From positions 27,705,063-27,769,062 of the forward strand of contig CM036179.1 in NCBI GenBank assembly GCA_020631735.1: a stretch of DNA of 64,000 nt. Direction: 5' to 3'. The translations under genes were made by a program, and so were the position numbers. Origin of the DNA: Saccharum officinarum (taxonomy: Eukaryota > Streptophyta > Magnoliopsida > Poales > Poaceae). Under the pieces are notes generated by a model that saw only the letters and a program-made list of their open reading frames with translations, made no database searches and was not told where the DNA came from. Positions 1 to 10,295 of the stretch are shown one piece after another. Every line of letters begins with the position of its first letter. Within the stretch, counting starts at the first letter, position 1.

Positions 1-1755
1 ATGCACATCACCCCGGAAGAAGGTTCATCATCTTCCAAGAAGAAGGACTTGGCCTTCAAAGCTAGTCATGACAATAAGAAGAAGAAGGGCCAAGCCATGA
101 TTGTGCAAGAAAGCTCAAGTGAAAGTGATGTTGATGATGAATCACTTGCACTCATGGTGAGAAAGACCACCAAGATGCTAAAGAAGCTCAACAAGAGTGG
201 TATCAAGTTCGATAGCGAGAAGAAGAAATTCTTCACAAGTAGCAAGAGGAAGCCAATCTCGGAGATGGATTGCTACAATTGTGGTGAACTTGGCCACCTA
301 GCTCATCGATGCCCTAGACCACCAAAAGACAAGTACAAGAACAAGAACAAGGGCAAGAAAAATGATTCAAGTGATGAAGAAGAAGAGAAGAAGAAAAATA
401 AGCCATACAAGAAGAAAGATGGCAAGAAAAAAGGATTCTACAAGAAGAAGAAGGGAGGCAAGGCTTATATTGTTGGTGATTGGCTCACCGACATTGAATC
501 ATCTTGTGAGTCCTCCGAAGATGAGAGCGATGATGAGAGAGAGAAGGTTGCCGCATTTGTGATGGGGCCATCATCTTCACCGATATCTTCGTCACCACCT
601 TCACCGCCTTCTTCACCATCATCGTCCACTACTCACCTATGCCTTATGGCCAAGGGTGAACGAAAGGTACAAAACTATGATAGTAATAGTGATGATGATG
701 ATGATAGTGATAGTGATGATGATACACCTTCTTATGATGAATTAGTAAAATTGTTAAACAAATATTCTAGAATCATAAGAAGGACTAGAAATGAAAATGA
801 TGAGCTTCAACATGAAAATGAAACACTCACATCCAAACTAAAAGGTGCACATGATGATAGGAATAAGCTTAGAGATCAAAATGAAGTTATGTCTTCCACT
901 CTCAAAGAGCTCAAAACCTCTAATAAAGAGCTTAAAGATCAACATGATAAACTTGAGAGGAAGCATGATGAGCTCATCACTAGACATAGCTCTCTAAAAG
1001 ACAAGTACACCACATTAAAAATTGACTATGATAGTCTTGTGGTTGCTAATGAACTTGCTCTTGAGACACATGATGCTACTAACAATGTTGTTAAGTGTGA
1101 TATAGCTACATCATGTGATGACTTGATCATTGAAAGCATTGAGCAAGGTTCTAGTAGCAAAGGCAAGAGTGTGGTTGAGTCATGCAACCATGATGATTAT
1201 GCCAAGCTCAAGTGTGAGAATGAGAAGCTTGCAAATGAGAACAAGAAGCTTAAAGGTTTGATGGCTCTTGAGAAGCAACCAACAAATGAGTCACTTATTG
1301 AAGAAAACAAGAAGCTCAAGCAAGAAAAAGAGCATCTCAAGACCGGCCTAAGCAAGTTCACAAGAGGCCAATATTTGCAAAGTGAGCTCCTCATGAACAC
1401 CGTAATGAAGATGGATAGAAGTGGTATTGGATACTTGGCAAATCAAGAGAAGAAAGCAAAAGCTCAACAACAAAGCAAATCAAAGCCCAAGCCAAAGAGA
1501 TGTGTTGAGTGTGGTCAAGAAGGTCACTTTGCTCATGAATGCAAAACTCCACCACCACAACCCTTGCCCAAGCATGCTAGACCCTTTGCATTCAATGCTC
1601 ATTACATGCTAAGAAAAGATTCAAATGGAAAGATGAAAGTCATGTTTTTGGGTCCCCCAAACAAGAATAGGCCAAAGAAAATATGGGTTGCCAAGTCACT
1701 AGTTGAGAAAGTCAAGGGCCCCTCTCAAGTTTGGGTCCCTAAACGAAAAGCTTGA
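1..1755 (+). CDS. gag: Sirevirus gag (nucleocapsid), 5'-truncated by window edge
   Basis: Retrotransposon capsid/nucleocapsid protein that packages element RNA. The frame is open from base 1, so the ATG there is probably internal and the N-terminal capsid part lies outside the window. Two zinc knuckles are visible: CYNCGELGHLAHRC (residues 91-104) and CVECGQEGHFAHEC (501-514). Between them are a Lys-rich stretch, a Ser/Pro/Asp-rich stretch (about 180-240) and long heptad-like coiled coil (about 255-345 and 395-445). Two widely spaced knuckles with coiled coil between is typical of long Sirevirus gags. The frame ends in TGA at 1753-1755, and protease begins about 15 nt later in another frame. 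Confidence 0.88.
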   Translation: MHITPEEGSSSSKKKDLAFKASHDNKKKKGQAMIVQESSSESDVDDESLALMVRKTTKMLKKLNKSGIKFDSEKKKFFTSSKRKPISEMDCYNCGELGHLAHRCPRPPKDKYKNKNKGKKNDSSDEEEEKKKNKPYKKKDGKKKGFYKKKKGGKAYIVGDWLTDIESSCESSEDESDDEREKVAAFVMGPSSSPISSSPPSPPSSPSSSTTHLCLMAKGERKVQNYDSNSDDDDDSDSDDDTPSYDELVKLLNKYSRIIRRTRNENDELQHENETLTSKLKGAHDDRNKLRDQNEVMSSTLKELKTSNKELKDQHDKLERKHDELITRHSSLKDKYTTLKIDYDSLVVANELALETHDATNNVVKCDIATSCDDLIIESIEQGSSSKGKSVVESCNHDDYAKLKCENEKLANENKKLKGLMALEKQPTNESLIEENKKLKQEKEHLKTGLSKFTRGQYLQSELLMNTVMKMDRSGIGYLANQEKKAKAQQQSKSKPKPKRCVECGQEGHFAHECKTPPPQPLPKHARPFAFNAHYMLRKDSNGKMKVMFLGPPNKNRPKKIWVAKSLVEKVKGPSQVWVPKRKA

Positions 1756-1769
1756 TCTCTTGTGTGTAG

Positions 1770-4700
1770 GTGAACTACAAGACCGGTGGATCTCATTGGG
1801 TTATTGATAGTGGTTGCACTCAACATATGACCGGTAATCCTCGTATGTTCACCTCCATTGAAGAGAATGGGATATGTCAAGAGAAGATCACATTTGGAGA
1901 TAATTCAAAGAGCAAAGTCAAGGGTATAGGCAAGATTGCAATATCAAATGATCACTCACTCTCAAATGTGCTCTATGTGGTTCATTGAGTTTCAACTTGT
2001 TATCCGTTGGGCAACTTTGTGACCTTGGCTTCCAATGCTTGTTCACACCAAATGAAGTTGAAGTTTCAAAGATAGATGACAAGCAAGTGATATTCAAAGG
2101 CTTTAGATACAACAATCTTTATCTTGTTGACTTCACCTCCGAAGATGCAAATTTGATGACATGTTTGTTCACCAAGACCTCACTTGGTTGGCTTTGGCAT
2201 AGGAGGCTTGCACATGTTGGAATGAGCACTCTCAACAAGCTATTGAAGAAAGAACTAGTAAGAGGATTGAAGGATGTGAAGTTTGAAAAGGACAAACCTT
2301 GTAGTGCATGTCAAGCGGGCAAACAAGTTGCAAACACTCATCCAACCAAAGCTTTCATGTCAACTTCAAGAGTGCTAGAACTTCTACACATGGATTTGTT
2401 TGGGCCTACAACATACAAGAGCTTGGGTGGTAATCTCTATTGTCTTGTGATAGTGGATGACTACTCAAGGTATACATGGACCTTCTTCCTTCATGATAAA
2501 TCCGAAGTGGCAAATTGCTTCAAGAAGTTTGCAAAGAGAGCTCAAAATGAATTTGAAGTCAAGATAAAGAAGATTAGAAGTGACAATGGGAAAGATTTGA
2601 CAACACCAACATTGAAGCTTATTGTGATGAAATTGGAATCAAGCATGAGGTTTCTTCAACCTACACTCCTCAACAAAATGGTGTAGTTGAGAGAAAGAAC
2701 CGAACTTTGATCACTCTTGCAAGAACAATGCTAGATGAGTACAACACTCCGGAGAAGTTGTGGGCCGAGGCAATCAACACCGCATGCTATGCTTCAAATC
2801 GCCTCTTCCTCCAAAAGTTTCTTGGCAAGACCCCCTATGAGTTGCTTAATGGGAAGAAGCCGGACGTCTCATTCTTCCGGGTGTTTGGTTGCAAATGCTA
2901 CATCTACAAGAAGCGTCAACACCTAGGGAAGTTTCAAAGACGTTGTGATATTGGTTTTCTTGTTGGTTACTCATCAAAGTCCAAAGCATATAGAGTATTT
3001 AACCATGCCACCGGTTTGGTTGAAGAAACATATGATGTGGAATTTGATGAATCTAACGGCTCCCAAGGAGCAATTGAGAATTGTGATGATGTAGGTGATG
3101 AACCCTTGAGGGAGGCCATGAAGAACATGCCGGTGGGAGACATCAAGCCAAAAGATGATGAAGACGATGTGCAAATCATTGATCCACCATCTTCATCACG
3201 TGTGCCTCAAGATGATAACAAGAATGAGAGAGTTGAAAATGAAGACACTCATGTCTCTCATGAACAATCCGAGGCACAAGCTCAAGATGTTGATGCTCCT
3301 CATCCACCTCCTCAAGTGATTGATAAAAGAAATTCACCACTACTTCAAGCACATCCACAAGATCTCATCATAGGGAGTCCTACAAAGGGAGTAATGACTC
3401 GATCTCAAAAGCTAGCTTCTTTTGTTGAACATCACTCTTTTGTCTCTTGTGTTGAACCTAAGAATGTAGAAGAAGCTCTTCAAGATCCGGATTGGGTGAT
3501 TGCAATGCATGAAGAGTTGAACAACTTCACCCGGAATCAAGTATGGACACTTGAAGAGCATCCCAAAGGTGCAAGAGTCATTGGAACCAAGTGGGTGTTC
3601 CGAAACAAGCAAGATGACCAAGGCATAGTGGTGAGGAACAAGGCAAGACTAGTTGCAAAGGGGTCTCTCAAGTTGAAGGTCTTGATTTTGGAGAAACCTT
3701 TGCACCCGTTGCAAGACTTGAAGCCATTCGTATCCTCCTTGCTTATGCATCACATCATGATATGAAACTATATCAAATGGATGTGAAAAGTGCATTCTTA
3801 AATGGCTTTATTAATGAACTAGTCTATGTCAATCAACCTCCCGGGTTTGAAGACCCTAGATATCCTAATCATGTTTATAGGTTGTCTAAGGCGCTATATG
3901 GGCTCAAGCAAGCCCCTAGAGCGTGGTATGAGCGCCTCCGGGACTTCCTCATTGAGAAGGGCTTCACCATTGGGAAGGTCGACACCACACTATTCACCAA
4001 GAAGCTTAATGGGGAGATCTTCATTTGTCAAGTATATGTTGATGATATCATCTTCGGGTCAACAAATGAAGATTATTGCAAGGAATTTGGTGAATTGATG
4101 TCGAAGGAGTTCGAGATGTCAATGATTGGTGAGCTCACATTCTTCCTTGGTTTTCAAGTCAAGCAAATGAGAGAAGGGATTTTCATCTCTCAAGAAAAGT
4201 ATACCAAGGATCTTCTCAAAAGATTCAAGATGGAAGAATGCAAGCCAATCAAGACCCCAATGCCATCAAATGGACATCTCGACCTAGATGAGGGAGGTAA
4301 ACCGGTCGATCAAACTCTCTACCGTTCTATGATTGGTAGCTTGTTGTACCTTACCGCATCTAGGCCCGATATCATGTTTAGTGTGTGCATGTGTGCTCGC
4401 TTTCAAGCGTGCCCTAAAGAACCTCACTTAAGTGCCGTAAAAAGAATCCTAAGATATCTTAAGCACACCCCAAGTATTGGTTTATGGTATCCCAAAGGAG
4501 CTAGATTCCAACTAGTTGGCTATTCCGATTCGGATTATGCCGGTTGCAAAATTGATAGAAAAAGCACATCCGGAGGGTGCCATTTGCTTGGGAGATCACT
4601 AGTATCTTGGTCATCTAAAAAGCAAAATAGTGTGGCTTTGTCCACCGCCGAGGCGGAATACATTGCCGCGGGGGCTTGTTGTGCACAAATCTTATATATG

Positions 4701-4991
4701 AAACAAACCCTCCTAGACTATGGAGTTGTTCTTGAAAAGGTGCCACTTTTATGTGACAATGAAAGTGCCGTTAAAATTGCTAATAATCCGGTACAACACT
4801 CTCGCACCAAGCACATTGATATCCGCCATCACTTTCTAAGAGATCACGTTGCTAAAAATGACATATCACTAGAAGGTGTACGAAGTGAAAATCAATTAGC
4901 GGATATCTTCACTAAACCTTTGGACGAGGCTACCTTTTGTAGGCTAAGAAGTGAACTTAATGTGCTTGATTCAAGTAACTTTAAAAAATGA
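1770..4991 (+). pseudogene. pol: Sirevirus pol (PR-INT-RT-RNase H), broken by three 1-base deletions
   Basis: Encodes aspartic protease (IDSGCTQHMTG near 1800), the integrase zinc region (LWHRRLAHVG, then CSACQAGK), the integrase core (HMDLFGP; RSDNGK; VVERKNRT), RT (YVDDIIFGS near 4035) and RNase H (DSDYAG; STAEAEYIA), ending after LADIFTKPL. The frame is lost three times, near 1981-1985, 2591-2598 and 3661-3666. Each is explained by loss of one T from a short T run, after which homology resumes immediately in the next frame. No nonsense substitution is seen. Apart from the shifts, catalytic residues are present, so this was recently functional or carries assembly indels. A TAG stands directly before the protease (1767-1769), so gag and pol are separate frames here. 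Confidence 0.9.
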
Positions 4992-5484
4992 GCGCGTGTT
5001 GTCCCTTGCATTGCATTGTATCATATGTCATGTTTACCTTATCGCAATGCATTTAGGGCTTGGCTAACACGGTTACGATAACCCTCCTTTGGAGGAGTGA
5101 AGAAGCCTAACCGTGGATCAAACTTGACAAGCAACCTAGCTTTACTTTCTTGTATTGCATTGCATATGCATGGTTGTTTGTTTGTCGTTTCTTTTCGGTT
5201 TAGCTTTGAGCAACCTCTGTGTTCGTCCATGAATAGAGAGAGCATTTGACGCTCCTAAAGGTCCAAAAACTCTATTGCATGGCCATACGTTGCTCCTTGG
5301 GTGTTTATTGCCTATTTTCGTAAAAATTATACTAGCCTAAGGCAAACTATTTTGAAAAATTTGAGGGTTTGAGTGAGGTCACTCATATCAGGTTCCAATT
5401 GGTGTTTATTTGAGTCTCTTTGAATTGGAACTTGATTGGGAGAAGTCGCGTCGCAGTTCGGAACGAAGAATGGCGAAAAACAGC

Positions 5485-5709
5485 GACCGGACGCTGCACC
5501 GGACGCAGTGTTGCTGCACCACCGCGTCCGGTCCCGGCTACCACCACCGCGTCCGGTGCTCCGCGATGAATTCCCGAGCACTCAGCCATCGGACTCTGAC
5601 CGCGTCCGGTCTGTCCACACCGGACGCGCCCGGTGACTCCAGGCGCTTACTGGAGTGTCACCGGACGCTGCACCACCGCGTCCGGTGATTTTCACCACCG
5701 CGTCCGGTG
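5485..5709. repeat. Cluster of CCGGACGC/GCGTCCGG palindromic motifs in pol-env spacer
   Basis: At least ten half-sites of the type ACCGGACGC or GCGTCCGGT occur in about 225 bp, alternating in orientation. The same motif family fills the 3' LTR (9851-10245). Sirevirus LTRs are known for such palindromes; a second cluster just upstream of the extra ORF is less expected and may be a cis-regulatory block. Confidence 0.75.
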
Positions 5710-5734
5710 CTACCAAATCGAGCGGATCTCGCCC

Positions 5735-5742
5735 TCATATAA
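5735..5742 (+). promoter_or_regulatory. Possible internal TATA-like element
   Basis: TCATATAA lies about 25 bp after the palindrome cluster and at the start of the UTR-like stretch. It is a weak match and is offered only as a candidate internal promoter for the ORF at 6582. Confidence 0.2.
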
Positions 5743-6581
5743 CCGAATCGTTTTTCTTTTCTTTTCTTCAACCGCTCGAATCCGCCGCCGCCGTGCCCTA
5801 GTCGCCGTTCCGCCGCTCCCGCGCTTCTTCCTCGCCACCGGCGAGCCTCCACGCGCCGCGCCCTTGCTCTCCGGCGAACCTCGCCGCGCCCTCCAGCTCT
5901 CTCCGGCGGCTCCCATCGCGCTGCACCGCTCAGCTCGCCCGCGTTCGCGCCCGCTGCTCGCCACATCGCGCCGCCGCCAAAAAATCACCGCCGGCGAGCC
6001 ACCACCCGCCAAGAGCCGGCCACCTGCCACCACTGTGGTATCCCCCAGCGCCGCAGCTCACCCCTGTGCTCCCGTGCCCTCGCTTCCTTCGGCCGAGATT
6101 TGAACCTAGGGTTTACCCCTAAACCCTAGCTTAGGGTTTCCTTCAACCCTAGGGCTTGTCGAGGTAACGGCTCGTCTCGATTCCGTTTTCGATTCAAGTC
6201 CTTTCAATTCTCTCGTTAGGGCTTGCCGTTGACCATAACCTTTCATTGCTATCTAGATTGGTCGTTTCAGTGCTCGATCGCCGATCTCGGGAGTTCTCGC
6301 GAACTAGATCATCTCGTCCCTTCACCGTCGTCTCGTCGATCCGAGGTAGCTTAGCGTCGTTTCACTTCGTATCTCACGTGCTTGCTATCTAGGGTTTCGT
6401 ATCTTTAGATATATATATGCTTATCGTATATCTCTCTATTCCATACGTGCAGCGAGTCAGTCGGTGTGCCGGGTCAGATCTGTTTGCTTAATCCGAGGCC
6501 AAGCCTGCGGATACGGATTGAGGCCAAGCCTCTCGAGTGTCAGTTCATCATCTCACAGAGGTTCTCAGGCAGTCAGTCAGC

Positions 6582-8975
6582 ATGGTGCGTTGCAAGAACG
6601 CCGGAGGAGCTCCTGGTGACGGGGACAACAGTCCTCCCCGTCGTGATGAGATTGCGCGCGGTAAGCGCATCAAGATTGCAGCCAGGAAGAAGAGGAGGAC
6701 ACTTTCAGATGCAGAGGTTGCTCAGGCCGTGGCAGACGCCGCAGAGCAGGCAGAGAGAGGTGGCAGACGCAGTGGGTTACACATAGGCGAGCGTCGCTTT
6801 CATCTTGAAGGTCGACAGCTCGGCACTGAGGCCACACAGGACACTGAGGCTACCCAGGCTACTGAGGCTCCACAGGCCACTGAGGATACAGAGGAGCAGG
6901 CAGCTCAGTCTCCACCACGTCGTCGCTCCACACGTGCTCGTACTCAGGTGACACCTAGGCCAGAGGGCCCGCGTCGTGGTGCACGACCTCCTCCCAGAGT
7001 TAGAGGGTCACCCCCGGTTGTGCACTTAGACCTGAGGGGTGCTTCTTCACGTCAGGTGAAGAGCTTGAGGTTTGTGGAGGTCAGCCGATGGTTTCCACCT
7101 GTCAGAGATGCCAGTGCTTCAGAGGGTTTCTATACCCCACTTCAGGAGGACTTCTACAGGGCCCTAGTTGACAGTGGCATTGCTTTCAGACCTCAGAGGG
7201 TATGTCGACTAGAGGCATTGATTGATGTTGTGGGAGAGCAGCTCCGTCCACACCTGTTCTATCTGCCTGGCTTATCAGATCTTCTTGGACGGACAGGTGC
7301 TTACTGCGGCACATGGGTCAGGGAGTTCTATGCTTCTCTTTGGATTGATCCTGCCCATGAGTTCATACACTTTGCTTTCAGAGGCCGCGATCACAGATTG
7401 TACAGCTCCAGAGCTCGAGAGATTCTCAGACTACCAGCTTCTGACACGAGGATCCATCAGTTGTGCTATGGTCAGACTCCACCTCCCAGACGCCCTCACG
7501 GCGGTTCAGTGCCACCCACCGACCTGGTTCGACCCTGCTTTCGCGAGCCTTTTGGCGAAGGGTCACGTCGTACTCCTGCCAGCCTGACGCCTCTTGCCCG
7601 AGTCTTGGATGCCATTCTCAGACGCACTTTACTTCCTAGACTTGGCTACAGAGAGGGACTGACGAGGATGCAGCTTTGGGTTGTTCACCACCTCATGACA
7701 CAGCGACAGTTTGATATCTGGGATCTTATCCTGAGTGAGATGGAGGACACCATTGCTGAGGGCTTCAAGGGCAACCGTCAGCTTCCCTATGCCCACTGGA
7801 TTTGTTTCATCATCAGATCAGCTATCCAGATGCCACCAGAGATCAGGGCAGAGATTGCCAACACCACTACATCATTCCCTGATTATGATATTCGACAGCT
7901 TTGGGCTTCTATCACTAGAGAGCAGGCTCCAGCACCAGGACAGCGTGAGCGCCCAGAGGTTCCTGAGACAGCAGCTGAGCAGGACGCTACAGTGGACGAG
8001 CTTGCCGAGGCAGAGCTCGCAGACCTTGACACTCAGCCTGCTGGGATACCTGAGGATGTCACTTCAGACAGCACTGATGAAGACTATCAGCCCATCCCCA
8101 GGTACCGGTCTCCTCGGTCTCACGACCACGAGGCCGGTGGATCTGGCTCAGCCTCCCGCTCAGACCCAGCCATGGTGGCTATCCTTGAGAGGTTGACCCA
8201 GGCTCAGGAGCAGCAGCAGCAGCAGATACAGCGCCAGGCACAGGATACAGCTGCAGCACTAGCACAGATTCAGGCTCGTCAGGACGAGTTTCAGAGACAG
8301 CAGCTTGAGATCCAGAGGCAGCAGGTTGAGATGCAGAGACAGAGTCAGCAGCAGTACATGGATCTCCTGCGCCATCTTATCACAGTTGGGGTTCCTCCGC
8401 CAGCTTCTGTCATGACTCAGGCTTTGCATTCCAGTGGTCCGTCGAGTCAGGGACAGCCGAGCTTTCAGTTTACATCTCCACAGCAGCAGGTTCCCCAGTT
8501 TTTTCAGTCCCCGAGCTTCACTCCTATACATACGGGGTTTACACCGTCAGACCAGCCTCGCCCGCATCTTCTGACAGGCACACCTCTTGGTGATTACAGT
8601 GCCACCTACAGCGAGTTGACTGGTCAGCCGACACCCTCGCATACGACTACGTTTCACACTTCGTCAGGGTTGTCAGCTTCTGAGGCAGTCGTTCCACCAG
8701 TGACAGGGACCGGGACTACTGAGACCATCCCTTCTTCAGTTGCCTCGACAGATCCCCCAGCTACTGGCGCACTTCAGGCTCAGGTTACTCAGACAGATCC
8801 ACTTGTTGCTACACAGTCAGTGCCTGTTCCTGCTCAGACCCAGACCGCTCCACAGCCACGTGCTTCTTCAGAGGGTCAGCCAGATAGCTCAGACTCCGAG
8901 GATTCGCTTCACTTTGTGATCACTCCGCGCACCTCGGCACCCGACACGACTCCGTCTGTCCCCCCGTCAGATTAG
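6582..8975 (+). CDS. Sirevirus env-like-position ORF, 797 aa, intact
   Basis: The first good start is the ATG at 6582 (MVRCKNAGG); the upstream in-frame GTG at 6537 is an unlikely start. Residues 1-160 are basic and Arg/Pro/Thr-rich. About 165-420 form a folded-looking domain (SRWFPPVRDA, GYREGLTRMQLW, LPYAHWICFIIRSAIQ) resembling domains annotated as 'putative plant transposon protein' in other plant LTR elements. About 530-605 is a Gln-rich coiled coil, and the rest is Ser/Thr/Pro/Gln-rich. I see no signal peptide or clear membrane segment, so 'env-like' describes position rather than function. It is uninterrupted although pol is broken. Alternative: a captured host gene. Confidence 0.7.
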   Translation: MVRCKNAGGAPGDGDNSPPRRDEIARGKRIKIAARKKRRTLSDAEVAQAVADAAEQAERGGRRSGLHIGERRFHLEGRQLGTEATQDTEATQATEAPQATEDTEEQAAQSPPRRRSTRARTQVTPRPEGPRRGARPPPRVRGSPPVVHLDLRGASSRQVKSLRFVEVSRWFPPVRDASASEGFYTPLQEDFYRALVDSGIAFRPQRVCRLEALIDVVGEQLRPHLFYLPGLSDLLGRTGAYCGTWVREFYASLWIDPAHEFIHFAFRGRDHRLYSSRAREILRLPASDTRIHQLCYGQTPPPRRPHGGSVPPTDLVRPCFREPFGEGSRRTPASLTPLARVLDAILRRTLLPRLGYREGLTRMQLWVVHHLMTQRQFDIWDLILSEMEDTIAEGFKGNRQLPYAHWICFIIRSAIQMPPEIRAEIANTTTSFPDYDIRQLWASITREQAPAPGQRERPEVPETAAEQDATVDELAEAELADLDTQPAGIPEDVTSDSTDEDYQPIPRYRSPRSHDHEAGGSGSASRSDPAMVAILERLTQAQEQQQQQIQRQAQDTAAALAQIQARQDEFQRQQLEIQRQQVEMQRQSQQQYMDLLRHLITVGVPPPASVMTQALHSSGPSSQGQPSFQFTSPQQQVPQFFQSPSFTPIHTGFTPSDQPRPHLLTGTPLGDYSATYSELTGQPTPSHTTTFHTSSGLSASEAVVPPVTGTGTTETIPSSVASTDPPATGALQAQVTQTDPLVATQSVPVPAQTQTAPQPRASSEGQPDSSDSEDSLHFVITPRTSAPDTTPSVPPSD

Positions 8976-9419
8976 ATTTGTTTTTTGGCGCTTGATGCCA
9001 AAGGGGGAGAGAGAGTAGTTTCAGGGGGAGTTTGTTAGTGGGTTTTCGTTTTTTCGTGTGCTTCTTCATGCATATCTTGTTTATTTTCAGCATTGCATTC
9101 GTGTGACATTGTCGTCGAGTCGTAAACCTTAAATCTTAATGTGTTACTCGTCTCAGTGATTAATATTTGTCACCGTTTTAGCTATAGCTCTAAGGTTGTG
9201 CTTCCGTGCCTTACTCTGATTACTTATGAGCTATCCTTATGTGTACTAACGCTTTTTGTCTTATCTTATGAAGTACACTCTTTTGGCTTGGGGCACATAA
9301 GCAATTCCTAACCCCTTGTGCTTATTGTATTTTGCTTATGTGAACCAAGCATGCTTGAAAACCTTCACTCTAATCCATTGAAACTTAGTGTTGTCATCAA
9401 TCACCAAAAAGGGGGAGAT
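8976..9419 (+). other. 3' untranslated region with repeated polypurine tracts
   Basis: AAAGGGGGAGAGAGAG occurs near 8999-9014, a CAGGGGGAG near 9022-9030, and the tract directly before the LTR is AAAAAGGGGGAGATT (about 9406-9420). Repeated PPT-like motifs are a known Sirevirus trait. The rest has no ORF of note. Confidence 0.75.
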
Positions 9420-9850
9420 TGAAAGCATCTAGGCCCCAAGGTTTGGTTTCGGTAATTAATGACAACACTTTATTACCATGACTAACGTGTGTTTTGCAGA
9501 AACATTGGTAAGTTAGGTCATGGAGGTGATAACTGCTTTGAGCACTGTGGTTTCGTGTCCCTTGATGGAAATCGTTTCGGTTTTCAAAAGAGTGACGTCA
9601 AGATTAAGGACGGTTAGTTCCGGATGACGAAGTGTTGAGACACATTCGGAATAGTCGTTAGGATCTTCGTTTTTCTCTTTTGGCCGTACTATAAAGGGGG
9701 GCATGAATGGGTAGCTTGACCTAGGCAAGTCCTATGTTTAGGTGTGGTGCACACTTGTTAAACTTGGCGCTAGGCAACCCTAGATTGGCTCAAGGTTCAG
9801 TTAGAAGCAACTTGGTTGAAGTTGCGACGCGTTTCGGGCTGTTTTCTAGG

Positions 9851-10245
9851 CACCGGACGCGGTCTTCGGGAACACCGGACGCGTCCGGTGTATACGTTAC
9901 CGCGACTAGGTTTCGGCCTCGACCACCGGACGCGGTCCTCGCGAGGACCGGACGCGGTGGTCAACGACCGACACGTGTCACCGAGAGAAAACGCCCGTCG
10001 GACGCGACCTGGACTTGATCGGCGCGTCCGGTGCGAGTCCAGTAAGGTCCAGAGAGGACCGGACGCGTCCGGTCTTCAGGCATCGGACGCGGCCTCGCGT
10101 CCGGTGTAAGTCCAGTAAGCACCCTTGCACGTCGGACGCGTCCGGTGCTACCTGACCGGTGCGTCCGGTGTTTCGATTTCGAAATCGCGTTTTGACCGTT
10201 ACGGGGGACCGGCGCGTCCGGTGTGTTGCACCGGCGCGTCCGGTG
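9851..10245. repeat. LTR palindrome cluster (CACCGGACGCGTCCGGTG family)
   Basis: About a dozen copies or half copies are present. Perfect palindromes are CACCGGACGCGTCCGGTG at 9873-9890 and GACCGGACGCGTCCGGTC at 10057-10074; others are one-sided or carry GCGC centres. They lie 50-440 bp upstream of the TATA box, as expected for an LTR enhancer array. Confidence 0.85.
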
Positions 10246-10287
10246 ACCCCGTGCCAGAAAGTAACGGTTCGTTTTCTCTGAGGGGTG

Positions 10288-10295
10288 TATAAATA
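10288..10295 (+). promoter_or_regulatory. TATA box of Sirevirus LTR
   Basis: TATAAATA follows GGGGTG and precedes ACAACCCC. It sits downstream of the palindrome array within the LTR, where the U3/R promoter is expected. Confidence 0.7.

Larger units (their letters stand above)
4992..6581 (+). other. Spacer/leader between pol and the second ORF
   Basis: This 1.6-kb stretch has no convincing ORF. 5000-5480 is AT-leaning and plain. 5485-5709 is a cluster of CCGGAC/GTCCGG half-palindromes. 5735-6163 is GC- and CT-rich and looks like the 5' UTR of a host-type gene, ending in several telobox-like AAACCCTAG/CTAGGGTTT copies (about 6106-6150). A plausible GT-AG intron runs 6164-6452 (GAG|GTAACG to GTGCAG|CGAG), leaving about 130 nt to the ATG at 6582. 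I infer a spliced leader for the downstream ORF; no transcript data support it here. Confidence 0.5.

Noticed and set aside
5410..6103. Short ORFs in the Sirevirus spacer
   Set aside because: They are made of the repeated CCGGAC motif and GC-rich leader and lack similarity to gag, pol or env-like proteins.
6537..6581. GTG at 6537 as start of the 797-aa ORF
   Set aside because: Non-AUG starts are rare in plants, and a good ATG lies 45 nt downstream.
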